This document shows, piece by piece, positions 33,561 through 45,243 of a DNA stretch of 64,000 nt. The stretch is from Ailurus styani (lineage: Eukaryota > Chordata > Mammalia > Carnivora > Ailuridae). The stretch's first letter is position 1. Each line of letters starts with the position of its first letter. The DNA is taken from the NCBI GenBank assembly GCA_002007465.1, contig LNAC01000767.1:124001-188000 (forward strand), given 5' to 3'. Made by a program: the position numbers and the translations under genes. The notes beneath the pieces are model-generated. The model was not told where the DNA came from, did no database searches, and saw only the letters and a list, made by a program, of their open reading frames with translations.

Positions 33561-35715
33561 AGTAAAAGCTCCACATTACTTTCATTGACAGCTAGCTGTG
33601 TCTCTTAGGCTGCTCCTCTGACCACTACCTATCCATGTATGCCCTTTACTCTTGTATAGAATATACCCAGTCCCTTCCCAAAAGACAGAGTACACAATCT
33701 CATCTAGTCACAGCATCCAACTCAAAGTCAATGATTTTGGAATGATGTCCGGTTCTTACTACTAGATCTGGTTGTGGCTTCTTAAAGGTCTAGAGAGCTA
33801 CAAATGCAAATATAACTCACACCCTTAATAATATTTATATAAACAGATAAAGATAATACAAACAGGTGGAATAGGAACAGGATAATTGCACAAAGTGCCC
33901 ACTCAGAAAGTGAAGAATGGGAATGCATAGCAGTGAAAAGCAGCTAAGTCATTAATTGTGACACCTTCTGCCTGGGTACTATAGAGAGTTCCTTGATTAG
34001 ACTGATTTTCTTGGAAAACAACCTCCTTATTCATTGTGTCTGACCCACCTCTCTGGTCTTATTTGAAATGAGCTTTGGGCAGTATATATACTCCTTAAGG
34101 AAGGCAGAGCCTTCATACAGTGCTCCATGCTGGTATAAATTTGGGGGACCAAGAAATATTTTATAGTTACAGGGTTTTTTGTTTGTTTGTTTTAAATCCA
34201 AGCTTGTGGTTTCTTTGGCAATATACTTCCATTAAAATTAGGAAGCACAGATCTATTTGCATTTAGTGTGTTTCACGTTTGTAACAACATGCATTATTCT
34301 TTTCTTGACAAAGTTCTCAAGCTGGCTTTATTTTGTTGTTTTTCTTCTCCTCTTACACCATCATCTTGCAGCTTAATGACAGACACCTTGAGGTCATCTG
34401 AGAAATATGATTGGAGGAGATAGAGCATCTTTTCAATTTATCTTAGCTGTATGGCTTAGTTCTTATATTTTGCTGATATATCTTCATGAGCCTGTGTTTC
34501 TCTCAGCATTATGTACTCTTAATTATTTGGGGGGAGAGGTTCTAGAAACAGTCAGCTTTTCTAAACTTTAGAAGCTTCAATCAGGTTAAATCTTTCAAGT
34601 CCTCCTCAGACAATAAAAGATAACTCATGCACTTCCTAAAATTAATATGCCAGAAATCAAATACTTTCCTTCAGCTCACATCTCATTGATGAGGACTAGC
34701 TCAACAATTCTACCTAGATGCAAGAGAGAGTGGTGGAGATTGAGTAAGTTTGTTCTTAGCTGTGCAACTGTTTCTGTAGGGCAATTCTATATTATGGAGG
34801 GGGTGCATAAACTGTTCTGTTGCAAAGCAATTAGAGAATTTAACTTTAATTCTGATAGCAATGGAAAGCATTTGGAAGGTGGCCATCCATTAATACCAAA
34901 AGCAGAGACTGAGAATAAACTATGTCTGAAGCATAGTGCAAAATATGGAAGCCTCAGGGCACTGAGGTCTCACCTTCTCAGTCTCACCACAGTTTTGAAC
35001 ATATGAGATAGCTTTGTGAACCATCATTAATCATGAACATTATCACGAATGCTATTATTCCCAAATGAATGTTTCTGCTTTTCATAATAACCAAATGTGT
35101 TAGTATTACCAGAACCTCAAATAGTAGCTTTTGAAAAAGATTCATATCAAATTTTAACAGATATGATTACATTTCTATAACTAAATCTAACTACATAAAT
35201 TTCATTGCAAAACTAAAAATACTTTCTTTTTCCTGAATGTTTCATATCCCAAGTATTAAAATAGGCTTTAAAATATAAATATTGATATCTTTCAATTGTC
35301 AAGGAAAGTATGCAATGCATAAAGATGTGAATGAGACAGGAATAGAACATTGGAAAGTTTCTACAGTATAGGGGAATGAAAATATATTTTAGTTAAAAAA
35401 CTTATGCCAAATAAAAAAGTTAAATTGGAATAGAAATAAACCCAATTTATAATGTAACAAAACCCATGAATTCTGTATTTTTACTTGGCTCTTAAGTGTC
35501 TTTGTGTTTATTTTTTATTTATTTTAGTGTACTATTTTGTTCATTTTGTATTGGGAAAAAATAAACTAGACACTTCTTTAAAAAAATGAGGGTAGTACAT
35601 TTGAACTTCTCATGGAAAACGTTATTCTTCTTAGATGACTATTCTCCTAGTTGATGAGGAATGTGGTTAAATAAAAATATGTAAAGATGGATAATTATAG
35701 TAGTTACCAAAATGG
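33561..35715. other. Mostly unassigned sequence with possible old-repeat pieces
   Basis: 34650-34830 (gatgaggactagctcaacaa and nearby) looks like the 3' part of the same old family as 32770-33125. The rest is AT-rich and not recognised. The 119-codon frame at 34647-35006 overlies the repeat-like piece and is not considered a gene. Confidence 0.35.
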
Positions 35716-35719
35716 AAGC

Positions 35720-35905
35720 ACTTCCTGTGTCACTGTGTTAAGTGCATTGTTTATACACAATTTCAATCCTCCTGCCAACTTTATAATACCATTATTATTG
35801 TCCTTATTTTACAGGTAAGAAAACTGAAGTACAGAGAGGTTAAATAACGATGTCAAGGTTATATTGATAATAAGAAGCAGAGCTGAACATTGAAACTTGG
35901 TATTT
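35720..35905 (-). mobile_element. MIR element
   Basis: Clear antisense MIR: caatcctcctgccaacttta, attattgtccttattttaca, ggtaagaaaactgaagtaca followed by gagaggttaaataacga. Confidence 0.85.
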
Positions 35906-36689
35906 TTGATTAATTCTTATGCCATAAAAATATACCAGCTTAACTCAAACCCACTTCCAAAAAACTAGCAATTAAGCTTTCTCGTTCTTGTCTGTGTAAT
36001 AGAGCAGAAGCAATCCTTTTGTCGTTGAAGCATATTAACCATATTTTGTAATGAACTCTGTGTAATAAGAAAAAATATTTAAAATTACTTTTAGGAAAAG
36101 AATTGTCTTTAGTTTGTGAAATACTATAGTAGAATATTTTAATTCTGAAAATACAGGCCCAAGGGCATGGTCCAAGTTAAAAAGCAAAGAAAAAGAAAAG
36201 AAAAAAAAAACCAGTATTATGAAAGTTAATTGTTTTAATATGATAGGGAAAAAATACATTTTTTTAGAGCTAATTTTTTAGAACTAATTACATTAGTTTT
36301 TAGAGAGTGAGCAGTTAGGGGTTCCTAGAATAATGAGATAGGACAGATTCTAGGGAGGACACATAACTTCTCTTAAGGTTGAAACTGAGGCCAAGAACAG
36401 ATCTTTAAGAAATACCTGAGGTGGGACACATCAAAGGATTTTTAAGACCAACTATGAGTAATATTCAATGTTTCACATTCTTGTATTGCTAAGCTATTCT
36501 CTGAAATACCTGACCCCTTTATCCCAGCCCCTGACCCTCAAATTTTGGAAACATTTAGGAAAAGGGACTATGATAATCTTTTATTTGAGGAAGAACAAAT
36601 GATAAACAACAATTACAATGACAACAATAGCTACCTAGTAATAATAATGTGTGTATTAGGCGTTTGACACCATTAAGAGAAATTTTTTT

Positions 36690-36785
36690 AAGTATATATT
36701 AAGTCTCAGAGATAATAAGTGGCACAACCACCATTCAGTGATTCCAGAGTTACTGTTCTTCCCTTTCTACTTGGTTACTCTGAGC
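36690..36785 (-). mobile_element. MIR fragment, weak
   Basis: A degenerate antisense match around gataataagtggcacaacca and gattccagagttactgttct. Confidence 0.35.
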
Positions 36786-37463
36786 TTTAGAATCAGAGTG
36801 TAAGTAACATCAACATGTCACTTCACTTGAAAAATGTAAGTAAAAAGAGTTTAACAAAGCTATGCATTTAAACACAAGTTCCCTCGTGATCATGGGGAGA
36901 GCAGAAGTGACACATACTTCGGACTCAAGTCATTTTCAGATACATCAGGAAATTAGAATTCCATAATACTGGTCACTTTAGTGCTGATATTTGAGGCATG
37001 AGCAAATAATACATGTTATGTCCACAAACATATAATTAATTACCTTAGATGTGTGTAAAGCCAAGATTGTTGAAGACTTCAATTATGAATTTATTAGTTT
37101 TATATTACTGTATCTTTAGACACAACTACTTGGGGGAATTTATGTGTCTATTCTTTTTGCCCACATTTATTAATATATAAACCTACCCAAAGATTAGGAA
37201 CATCTTGTCATACCCAAGTCTTAAGAATCCTGATACAGGAGGTAATTAAAGTCCACTATGGAATTCTAGAGAAGAAAATATTTTTAAATATTGTGAAGTA
37301 GATTTAAGACATCAAAAATTTCAAAAAAATATGAGATGATAAAATGCTCAGGTACATTGAGTTACAGAAACTATGCATTTTCTAAATTTTATTTATGATT
37401 AAGATTGTTAGGATTAACTAGTTTGTAACTGAAGAGTTCAGAAATAAAAAAGACCTATTTCCA

Positions 37464-37490
37464 AGTGTGTGTGTGTGTGTGTGTGTGTGT
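37464..37490. repeat. (GT)n microsatellite
   Basis: Thirteen uninterrupted GT units. Confidence 0.97.
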
Positions 37491-37802
37491 ATTTTTTATC
37501 TTAAATTTCCAAAACAAATACAAATTAAAAGCAAAAACAAAAAAAAATTCTTGACATATGGGAAGCAAGTAGTTGTCGGAGAAGATACACACATTTTTCA
37601 AGTATACAAGTATATCATCTCCATATTTTCCTTCATGTAGAACTGTAGAATTTGATTAAAATATTTCCCATAGCATGACTTTATGAAGCAAAGTTTCCAC
37701 TATATCCTTAATTTCAAGTATGAAAGGATTAAAATATTTGACATAGTTGACCCCATCATCTTTTAAAAATTTAATATATCTTCAATGTAAATCTACATAT
37801 TT

Positions 37803-38013
37803 AAAATTTTTATTTATTTATTCGAGAGAGAGGGGAGAGGGAGGGAGAGAGAGAAAGACACATCAAGCACAAGCAGGAGTAGAGGCAGAGAGAGAGAGAG
37901 ACAAGCAGACTTCTTGCTGAGCAGAGAGCCTCATGTGAGGCTCGATCCCAGGAGCCCCAGACCATGACCCAAGTGGAAGGTAGATGTATAACTAACTGAG
38001 CCATCAAGGAGCC
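37803..38013 (-). mobile_element. CAN-SINE
   Basis: tttttatttatttattcgag tail region, purine-rich body, cttgctgagcagagagcctc and the decayed head end gagccatcaaggagccc. No clean duplication; its right border runs into the (TTAAT)n repeat. Confidence 0.92.
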
Positions 38014-38045
38014 CTTAATTTAATTTAATTTAATTTAATTTAAAT
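38014..38045. repeat. (TTAAT)n pentanucleotide repeat
   Basis: Six TTAAT-type units directly at the head end of the SINE. Confidence 0.95.
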
Positions 38046-38169
38046 AGGTGTCCTATTTAAAGTTTAATAAAATAGTGTTGGGAAAACTAGATATCCAAAT
38101 GCAAAAGAATGAAACTGGACTCTTATCTAATGCTATAAATAAAAATCAATTTAAAATGGATTAAAAACT

Positions 38170-38370
38170 GGGGTGCCTGGGTGGCTCAGTCATTAAGCAA
38201 ATGCCTTTGGCTCAGGTCATGATCCCAGGGTCCTGGGATCTAGCCCTGCATCTCCCTCCCTGCTGGGCGGGAAGCCTATTTCTCCCTCTCCCACTCCCCC
38301 TGCTTGTGTTCCCTCTCTCGCTGTGTCTCTCTCTGTCAAATAAAAATAAATAAATAAATAAATAGAAGAA
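38170..38370 (+). mobile_element. CAN-SINE inserted in L1
   Basis: Head ggggtgcctgggtggctcag, tail aaataaataaataaataaat. The body ends ctgcttgtgttccctctctc, a form I associate with arctoid carnivores. Duplication tggattaaaaact/tgaattaaaaact at 38157-38169 and 38371-38383, one mismatch in 13. Confidence 0.96.
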
Positions 38371-38386
38371 TGAATTAAAAACTTAG

Positions 38387-38620
38387 ATGGAAAACCCTGA
38401 AACTATAACACTCCTAGAAGAAAACATAACAAAAAACTCTCTGACATTGGCCATAGCAATGATTTTTCTGGATGACACTGAAACCTCAGGCAAAAAAGAA
38501 AAAAATACGAAAGTGGGACTACAAAAAAACCCCCACCTATTGCACATCAAAGGAAACCATCAACAAAATAACAATGCAACCTATGGACTGGTAGAAAATA
38601 TCAATAAACCATATATCTGA
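38387..38620 (+). pseudogene. L1 ORF2 remnant
   Basis: A 77-codon open frame translating the C-terminal third of L1 ORF2 (TLLEENI near the start, then HIKGNHQQNNNATYG, counterpart of the usual K-x-x-INKT... region). It is a decayed fragment without the endonuclease or reverse transcriptase domains. Confidence 0.75.
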
Positions 38621-39418
38621 TAAGGGATCAATATTCAAAATATATAAGAAATTCATTTGACTCAATAGCAAAAAGACAATCCAATTTAAAAATGGCCAAA
38701 GGAATAGACTTTTTCCAAAGAAGATATACAATTGGCCAACAGATATATGAAAAAAGCTCAACATGAATAATCATCAGAAAAACACACATTTCAACCACAA
38801 TGAGATGTCACTTCATACAGTGTCCATCAGTGAATGAATGGATAAAGAAACTATGGTATATTTGAATAACAGAATATTATTCAGCCTTAAACAAGGAGAT
38901 CCTGACATTTGTGAAAATATGGATGAACCTAGAAGACATTATGCTAAGTGAAATAAGCTACATGCAGAAAGAAAAAAAAATGCATGATCTCACTTATATG
39001 TGGAATCTAAAAAAGTCAAATACATAGAAGCATAGAGTAGAATGGTGGTTACCGGGTTTGGGTACCTGAAGGGTAATGGGGAGATGTTGGTTAAAGGGTG
39101 TATAGTTAAATTTATGTAGGACTAGAGTTACGTAATTTATGTAGATTAGAGATCTAAGACACAATATGATCAAGGTTAAAAATACTGTATTAAATATTGG
39201 CAATTTGTTATGAGAGTAGTTTTCAGGTGGTCTCACCATTAGAACAAATGGTAACTATGTGAAGAGATGGATATGTTAATTAATTTGACTATAGCAGTCA
39301 TTTCACTATGTATATATAAATTAAATCACCATTTTGTACCCTGTAGATACATAAAATTTTATGATATTTAAAAGTAATAAAAATAGATTTTAAGGGTATA
39401 AATTAAATAATAAGATTT

Positions 39419-39633
39419 CTATTTTTTTAATTTTTAAAAAGGATTTGATTTATTTGTTTAAGAGAGAGAAGAGTGCAAGAGAGAGTGAGAATGAGCAGGT
39501 GGGGGGCAGAGGGAGAGGGAGAAGCAGGCTCCCCACTGAGCAGGGAGCTGGCACAGGGCTCAATCCCAGGACCCGGGGATCGTGACCTGAGATGAAGGCA
39601 GATGCTTAACCGAATGAGCTACCCAGGTGCCCC
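39419..39633 (-). mobile_element. CAN-SINE
   Basis: Minus-strand copy with aaaggatttgatttatttgt, purine-rich body, ctccccactgagcagggagc and head end gctacccaggtgccc. Duplication aaataataagattt/aaatagtaagattt at 39405-39418 and 39634-39647, one mismatch in 14. Confidence 0.96.
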
Positions 39634-39647
39634 AAATAGTAAGATTT

Positions 39648-41015
39648 TAAAAATATTATTAAGTTGACAGAATATTTCCTACAAGTTTTCAAGTGAACAA
39701 TGACACATATAATGAAAGTCATTATGAGGAATGAACTCATCATAGAAGAAGACAACAGAAATGAAAAATGGAACCACATACAATAATGAGAGAAGTGAAG
39801 CAATAATATGTAGAAATAATAATGTAAACATATATGAATCCATCAAACTGTCAACCCAGTTTCACTAGACTCTACTCCTTAAAAATGAACACAGAAATAC
39901 AGTATCTATTATTTTATTTATTTAATACTGTTGTTGTTGTTGGTTATTACTGTATGGTCTGTTATCACACAGCCTGGCAGATACTAACAAAATTTTCTGA
40001 AGGCGGGTCTCCTATGGTCTATGCTATTGTTCTTGTCATGGGAATCCGCAATTCATGGCATAAATTAGCTATTTGAAAACATTACATTAAGCTGGCAGTC
40101 ACAAAAGGTAGCCATATCAAGGCATATCCAAAATAGAATTCCTGTATCTGTGATAAATAGTTTCATGTAGAAAGTACTCTCTGCTTCAGTCTCAAACGTA
40201 CAAATATAGAATAAATATCAAACTACAATTTCAGCTCTTGTCCATAATCTGGTCTTCACATGTAAGTGATAATCATGTCTCCAGGAGGCCAGGAGTATAT
40301 CAATCTCACATTGCATTGTCATAGACAAGTGGCTAAAAAACTAGAGAAACTTGTAATTTACCTCATTTCTCTTATTTCATTTTAGATTTAATTTGACTGA
40401 ATTATTTGAATGAATAAAATGATGAACTCCCACTTCTGGGTAGTCAAATTTTGCTTTTACATTTTGTTTTGAAGGTTCATATTACCTACTTGAAAATGAT
40501 AGTGGATGCTTATTTTATTAAAAAATAGCATTGATGCATTACTAGAATGTTAAAACTCTATACCTTAGTCTTTTACTAATAAAACATTTAAATCAGATAT
40601 TTGCTTAAAAGTAGGATTCTAGATTGTTATCACGAATTTATAACATCATGCTATATACTTTATAACTTACTCCCTTTTGAAAGCTAATAATGTTTGATTT
40701 AATGATACTAATATCCTATTGAGATGATTTGTGAATAAAGAATTAAAAAGTGGAAAGTGATCTCTGATGCTTTGTTTTTTGTTTCTGAATCATTTCTTTC
40801 TGTTTGAATTCTTCTCCCCATTATGTTGTATAATGGGGGGAATGTACACATTCCTTCAGAAATAGTAATTACTTACAAGAGACAGGGTACAAATAATCTA
40901 GAGTACTTAATATTACATGGAGATATATGAGAATGTGTAATAAAGGTCAATCAGTTGTTTCTATTGTAAGGCAGATTCTTAAATGCACACAAAAGATATG
41001 TTGCTATAGCTATCT
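39648..41015. other. Unassigned AT-rich sequence
   Basis: Nothing recognised; an 80-codon frame at 39834-40076 lacks any familiar motif. Confidence 0.45.
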
Positions 41016-41019
41016 TTTT

Positions 41020-41145
41020 TTTTCTCTCGTTCAATGGTATGTTTCAAGATCTATCCATATAGGTACATATACATGCATTTGTTTTCAACTGACTTATAAG
41101 TAATTCCATCATATTTATCATCCCTTTAAACATCCATTTCCTTGC
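41020..41145 (-). mobile_element. Possible L1 ORF2 fragment
   Basis: atggtatgtttcaagatcta followed by tccatataggtacatatac is reminiscent of antisense L1 ORF2 sequence, but the match is short. Confidence 0.3.
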
Positions 41146-41428
41146 TTTCTGATGTTTTATTATTTTTAAGGTCATCCAGAGTGTCATCAGATCATATCTC
41201 TGTGCTTCTCTAGGGCAGAAAACTAGAGGTGGAAAACCGATTTAGCTGTTCCTGATGTCATACTATATTGGTATCTGTCAATAGAGCCTAAATGATCAGT
41301 CTTTCATACTCTGGACATAAGATATAAGCCAATATATGATGATAATAGTCCTGTGCCTGAGGTATATACTATTTAGTTATTAAAAACATAGGTGAAGCAA
41401 AGGTAGGTGATTATTAAAATATGTAGGA

Positions 41429-41607
41429 GGGGCGCCTGGGTGGCTCAGTCAGTTGGGCCTCTGACTCTTGATTTTGGCTCAGGTTATGATCTCAGGGTTG
41501 TGAGACTGAGCCCCGCATTGGGCTCTGTGATGAGTGTGGAGCCTGCTCAAGATTCTCTTCTCTCTCTGCCCCTCCCTGCTCTCTCTCTCTCTCTCAAAAA
41601 AAAAAAG
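41429..41607 (+). mobile_element. CAN-SINE
   Basis: Head ggggcgcctgggtggctcag, A-box/B-box region, gagcctgctcaagattctct and a short pure A tail instead of the usual aaataaataaa. No convincing duplication was found. Confidence 0.95.
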
Positions 41608-41619
41608 GAAATAATATAA

Positions 41620-42880
41620 TAATGTTATATATTATTAATTAGTATTATATATTAATTACAGGATTTTTTGATATTTTATATTGATATGTGTTGACATTTG
41701 TGATAGCTGAATAACTCAAGAAGCCACTATTTTCCAAGCAATAGCACAAAATTGTGCATGGGTAAAAGATCTAATCAAAATATGAAAAAGAACAATGGAT
41801 TTTAATTTAACAGAGTATAAAGTTCATTGGTCATCAGGTTTCACATTCCATATGACAACTAATCTTTAAGAATCTATTACTTACCAAGTTTTGGGCAATA
41901 TCAAAGAAGAGTATTCCTAATTATCTAAAGGGTTATTAAAATATTTCTATCATTTCTAAATACATATGTATGAGGCCAGAATTTCTTCAACTATTTCAGC
42001 AGAATAATTATTGTACATATTGAATACAGAAACACATATAAGTATCCAGATGTCTTCATGAAGACTGACATAAATATATTTGCAAAAAATGTGAAACATT
42101 GCCAATCTTTTCATCATTTTTATTTTAATAAATATAGCTATTTTTCATAAAAATATACTATTCTGTTATTTATATTAATATGTAATGAATTTATCTTTTT
42201 ATTTTATGAGTTAATAAATATATTTAAACTTTCTTAGTTTTTATTTCTAATATGGTAAATATTGATAAATATATTCCACTTTAAAAAAAGTTCTTTGCAG
42301 TCAACAATAACGGCATTCTTTTTAAGAGTGCAAAGACCAAAAAGTTTGAGAATCACTTTGTAGAGTAAATCTGAAAAAAAATTCATAATAAAAATTTGTG
42401 GGAAGAAATAATCACAGTTGAATCACAAGATATTTTATACAGCAAAATTTTTAGCATCTACTATTCCAGACCTTGAGGCAATAGCAGTGAAAGAGGTCTA
42501 CAGAGTCCACGCCCATGAGCAACACACATTATGGTGAAGAGAATCATAAAAGAAACCTATGGACACATAAATAAATATATTCAAACAGTATCAGCCCTCA
42601 TTAAGAATAAAAACAAATATGGAAATAAACAGTGAATAGGAGACATGGGTGGGGGGTCATTTCATTTTGGGTTGTCTAGGAAGGCCTCTTCGATGAGGTC
42701 ATAGTAAAGCTGCAGTCTAAATGCTGAGAAGCCAGACTTGGGAATGAGGATGATGGGCAGAGGGAGAAGAGGGTTCTGGAAGAGGGACTAGAAGATGCAC
42801 TTCTCTGGAGGTAGCAAATTTGGAAATGAAGGCCAATATCACTTAGCTTTTAACAAAGAAGAAGTCCAATTTTATCTTTT
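41620..42880. other. Unassigned AT-rich sequence
   Basis: Nothing recognised. Confidence 0.45.
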
Positions 42881-42884
42881 TTTA

Positions 42885-43035
42885 CAACATTATGAGGCAA
42901 GAGTTATTTTTCTGATTTCACAGATAAGACTAAGGAATGGGGAACTTTAAACCTTATCCAGTGTCATACAGCCAATTATTTGCAGAATTAGGCTTTGAAA
43001 ACTACATTCTAGACCAATCTAGTATAATGCCTCTC
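42885..43035 (-). mobile_element. MIR element
   Basis: Antisense MIR order: caacattatgaggcaagagt, atttcacagataagactaag, cagtgtcatacagccaatta and gaattaggctttgaaaact. Confidence 0.75.
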
Positions 43036-43395
43036 TTGAGAGAGGTCACCCTAAATGAGAAAAAGCACCATCAGGGGTTGATGAGAGAAGCGGAGTAAAT
43101 GTTCAGAGAAACTTAATAGTCTCTGCTTGCCCTAACCCTAATTACAAGCAAAATGCCTTTCATAGGTCTACAGCTGTGCTGGATATTATAGGAAGGTATA
43201 ATGTCATTAGCAACATCAAGTCACACATAGTGTTTAAAGAACCAGTATTACAAAATGAAGGTCAGATTAATGGCACTGGAGGTCAATAAAGTAGGACTTC
43301 TATAGAGAGAGAGAGAGCAAGAAAAGGTTTAGAATTGGTCTGCAGGTAACTGAGGTAGTTACATAGGGATTTTCTGTTTTTGTTTTTTATTTATT

Positions 43396-43615
43396 CTTTT
43401 TTTAAAGATTTTATTTATTTATTTGACAGAGAGCATGAGAGAGAGAGAGAGAGTGAGAAAGGTGTGCATACATGCAGGGGGAGTGGCCAAGGGAGAGGGA
43501 GAAGCAGGCTCCCCACTGAGCAGGGAGCCAGATGTGGGGCTCGATCCCCAGGACCCTGAGACCATGACCCGAGCTGAAAGCAAACATCCAACCGACTGAG
43601 CCACCTAGGCACCCC
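43396..43615 (-). mobile_element. CAN-SINE
   Basis: tttttaaagattttatttat, gagagcatgagagagagag, ctccccactgagcagggagc, and head end gagccacctaggcacccc. The flanks gttttttatttattctt and agttttatattctt may be an imperfect target duplication. It lies 1.5 kb from the exon, on the gene's downstream side. Confidence 0.95.
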
Positions 43616-45084
43616 AGTTTTATATTCTTACAAAGTTAAGTGTGTCCTACTTTTATAAAATTAAAAAGAGAAAATTTTATCACTTGCTACATTAGCAGAT
43701 GATTATATAAATTATCAAAGGATTATATCCTTTTCAATGGATTTACTACCTAGTAACTGTTTGTTATTCATTTAACTACCAGTTGCAAACTGATATTTAA
43801 CAGAAAACGTAGGAGGCAAAAAATCTGAGAGTTAAATAATTGTTAGGACTATTGCTAACTTCAAATCAATCAAAAATGGAGACAAACTTTAAAAATATTA
43901 GAAACAAACGGTAAAAATATGAGGACTTATGAGTATTTGATTTATATTAAAATTTATGGAACCCATCTATTGTGTATAATGTAAGATATTACGTTTTCAT
44001 TTGAGTATAAACAAAATAAGCATCCTGTCTACCATTGTTTGATAGGTGCCACAAATATATTTTAAATGTGTAGCCTAAAGGTGAAACACTGAGGAATGAA
44101 TAATCCTTTTACCTTCTAAGTATTTCTTCAATTTCTTAATATACACAACCCCATCAAACTTTGAGGGAAGCTGATTTGATGATATTCAAATATGTGAAGT
44201 TCTCATAGCCTTTTGTGATTTTTCCCCAAGGGACACTTCCTATTTATATATTCATTTTAATATTTCATCAATATCTCCACTACTACACTATAAACTCCGT
44301 AAGGACAGTCACTGTGTGACTGTTTAGTTCCCTTGGACCATAGTACATAGAAGGATTTCAAAAATTCAAAAATTTTTGGTGGAATCAATCAATGTGTTTC
44401 TGCTGTTGATGAAAAGGTTTTTATGCTGTCCTGTGATCAAACATCCTGCCACACCACGCCATCCTCTCTAATCAGTGTGAACCCTTTCCAATGCACCACA
44501 GAGCTCCATAAATGATCCTTTTTTCTTAACTTTCAGGGGAAATTTTTTTAAACTAATTCATACCAACGGCATGTATGCCTAATATTGTGTCAAATGTGCC
44601 ATCTCTCTATTTCACCTCTATCCCACCCCCACCACACATACAGGTAGGTCTGTATCCAGACACAGGTTATTTGAAAGGAATGCCACTAATAATAGAAATT
44701 CAAGAACAATGACAATTTTTCAGAGTGACATTTTAAAAGAAATATTTTAGCACTCTGAACAATAATCCACATACATGACTGTCAGAAGGCTTATATTTGA
44801 AACACTTCGACAGATGATATTTTCTGATCAAGACTAACTGATCATTTGCTGGTAGACATGATATATCTTATGTAGCACAAAGCTGAAACTCACTATAAAT
44901 GGTCCAACTTAATGGGAATATAGCATAAATATTCTGTAGTTAAAAAAAATAAGTGTCTAAGTATGAAACAACATTAAAATGAAGGAAATGCAGTCTGGTC
45001 CTGATTAGATGATTTCAAATGGAAATGTTACCTTTGGGTGTGGTTATACGAACCAGTATTTGAAAAATCTTTAGCGGATTTTAC
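43616..45084. other. Intron sequence next to the exon
   Basis: AT-rich, with an L2 3' end at 44230-44395. Nothing else recognised. Confidence 0.45.
44230..44395 (+). mobile_element. L2 3' end
   Basis: cactataaactccgtaagga followed by cagtcactgtgtgactgttt and a degenerate terminus. Confidence 0.6.
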
Positions 45085-45087
45085 CTG
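45077..45087 (-). promoter_or_regulatory. EYS: 5' splice donor CAG|GTAAAATC
   Basis: On the minus strand the exon ends in GCAG and the intron begins GTAAAATC. CAG|GTAA matches the donor consensus, though the +5 base is A rather than the preferred G, so it is a moderately strong site. Confidence 0.8.
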
Positions 45088-45197
45088 CAAGTGTCCACAT
45101 GAATTTTTTTCACTGCCTTGGATAGGATCAAAGATTTCCAGCTATTGATTTCTATAACTTCAATGCAGCCAGTAAAATTCTCAACTGGTCCAGAAAT
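45085..45197 (-). CDS. EYS: Internal coding exon, C-terminal end of a laminin-G domain, probably EYS
   Basis: This is the only convincing coding exon. Read on the minus strand it follows about 40 nt of almost pure pyrimidine ending in ATCTCAG and is followed by GCAG|GTAAAATCC, a good donor. It is 113 nt: 37 codons plus two bases, so it starts in phase 0 and ends inside a codon. The other two frames have stops; this one is open throughout. The peptide begins ISGPVENFTGCIEVIEIN and ends HVDTC. The F-T-G-C motif, the hydrophobic strand after it and a closing Cys about 26 residues later are the standard C-terminal disulfide region of laminin-G domains. The wording strongly resembles the end of the first laminin-G domain of EYS, a secreted EGF/laminin-G protein of the photoreceptor cilium and interphotoreceptor matrix whose loss causes retinitis pigmentosa in people. 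The family call is firm; EYS rather than another laminin-G protein (USH2A, CRB, neurexin) rests on recalled similarity and on the huge repeat-filled introns. Confidence 0.82.
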
Positions 45198-45243
45198 CTG
45201 AGATGGAAGGAGAAAAAGAGGGAAGGGAAAAGAGAGAGAAACT
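45198..45243 (-). promoter_or_regulatory. EYS: 3' splice site with long polypyrimidine tract
   Basis: On the minus strand this reads as runs of C and T (tttctctctcttttccc, then ttccctctttttctcc) ending in catctcag at the exon boundary. Only a few purines interrupt about 40 nt. This is what a strong mammalian acceptor looks like and is the main reason the adjoining 37-codon frame is taken as an exon. Confidence 0.85.

Larger units (their letters stand above)
35906..37800. other. Unassigned AT-rich sequence
   Basis: Apart from the weak MIR fragment and a (GT)n run at 37464-37490 nothing was recognised. Confidence 0.45.
38058..39390 (+). mobile_element. L1, ORF2 3' end and 3' UTR, with inserted SINE
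   Basis: L1 in sense: tgttgggaaaactagatatc, gaatgaaactggactcttat, gaaactataacactcctaga, caaaggaaaccatcaacaaa; later gaatgaatggataaagaaac and aatattattcagccttaaac, then the 3' UTR from gaatggtggttaccgggttt to its AT-rich end. About 0.4 kb of ORF2 appears deleted near 38818, where the text jumps from cacttcatacag to tgtccatcagtgaatg. A SINE sits at 38170-38370. Confidence 0.85.
1..45084 (-). other. EYS: Downstream intron (3' side of the exon), continuing past the window
   Basis: If the gene call is right, all 45 kb to the left of the exon is intron. No further exon with splice signals and a homologous frame was recognised. The intron would then exceed 45 kb, consistent with EYS being one of the longest retinal genes. 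Confidence 0.6.

Noticed and set aside
34647..35006. 119-codon frame
   Set aside because: It overlaps an old-repeat-like piece and has no recognisable domain or exon borders.
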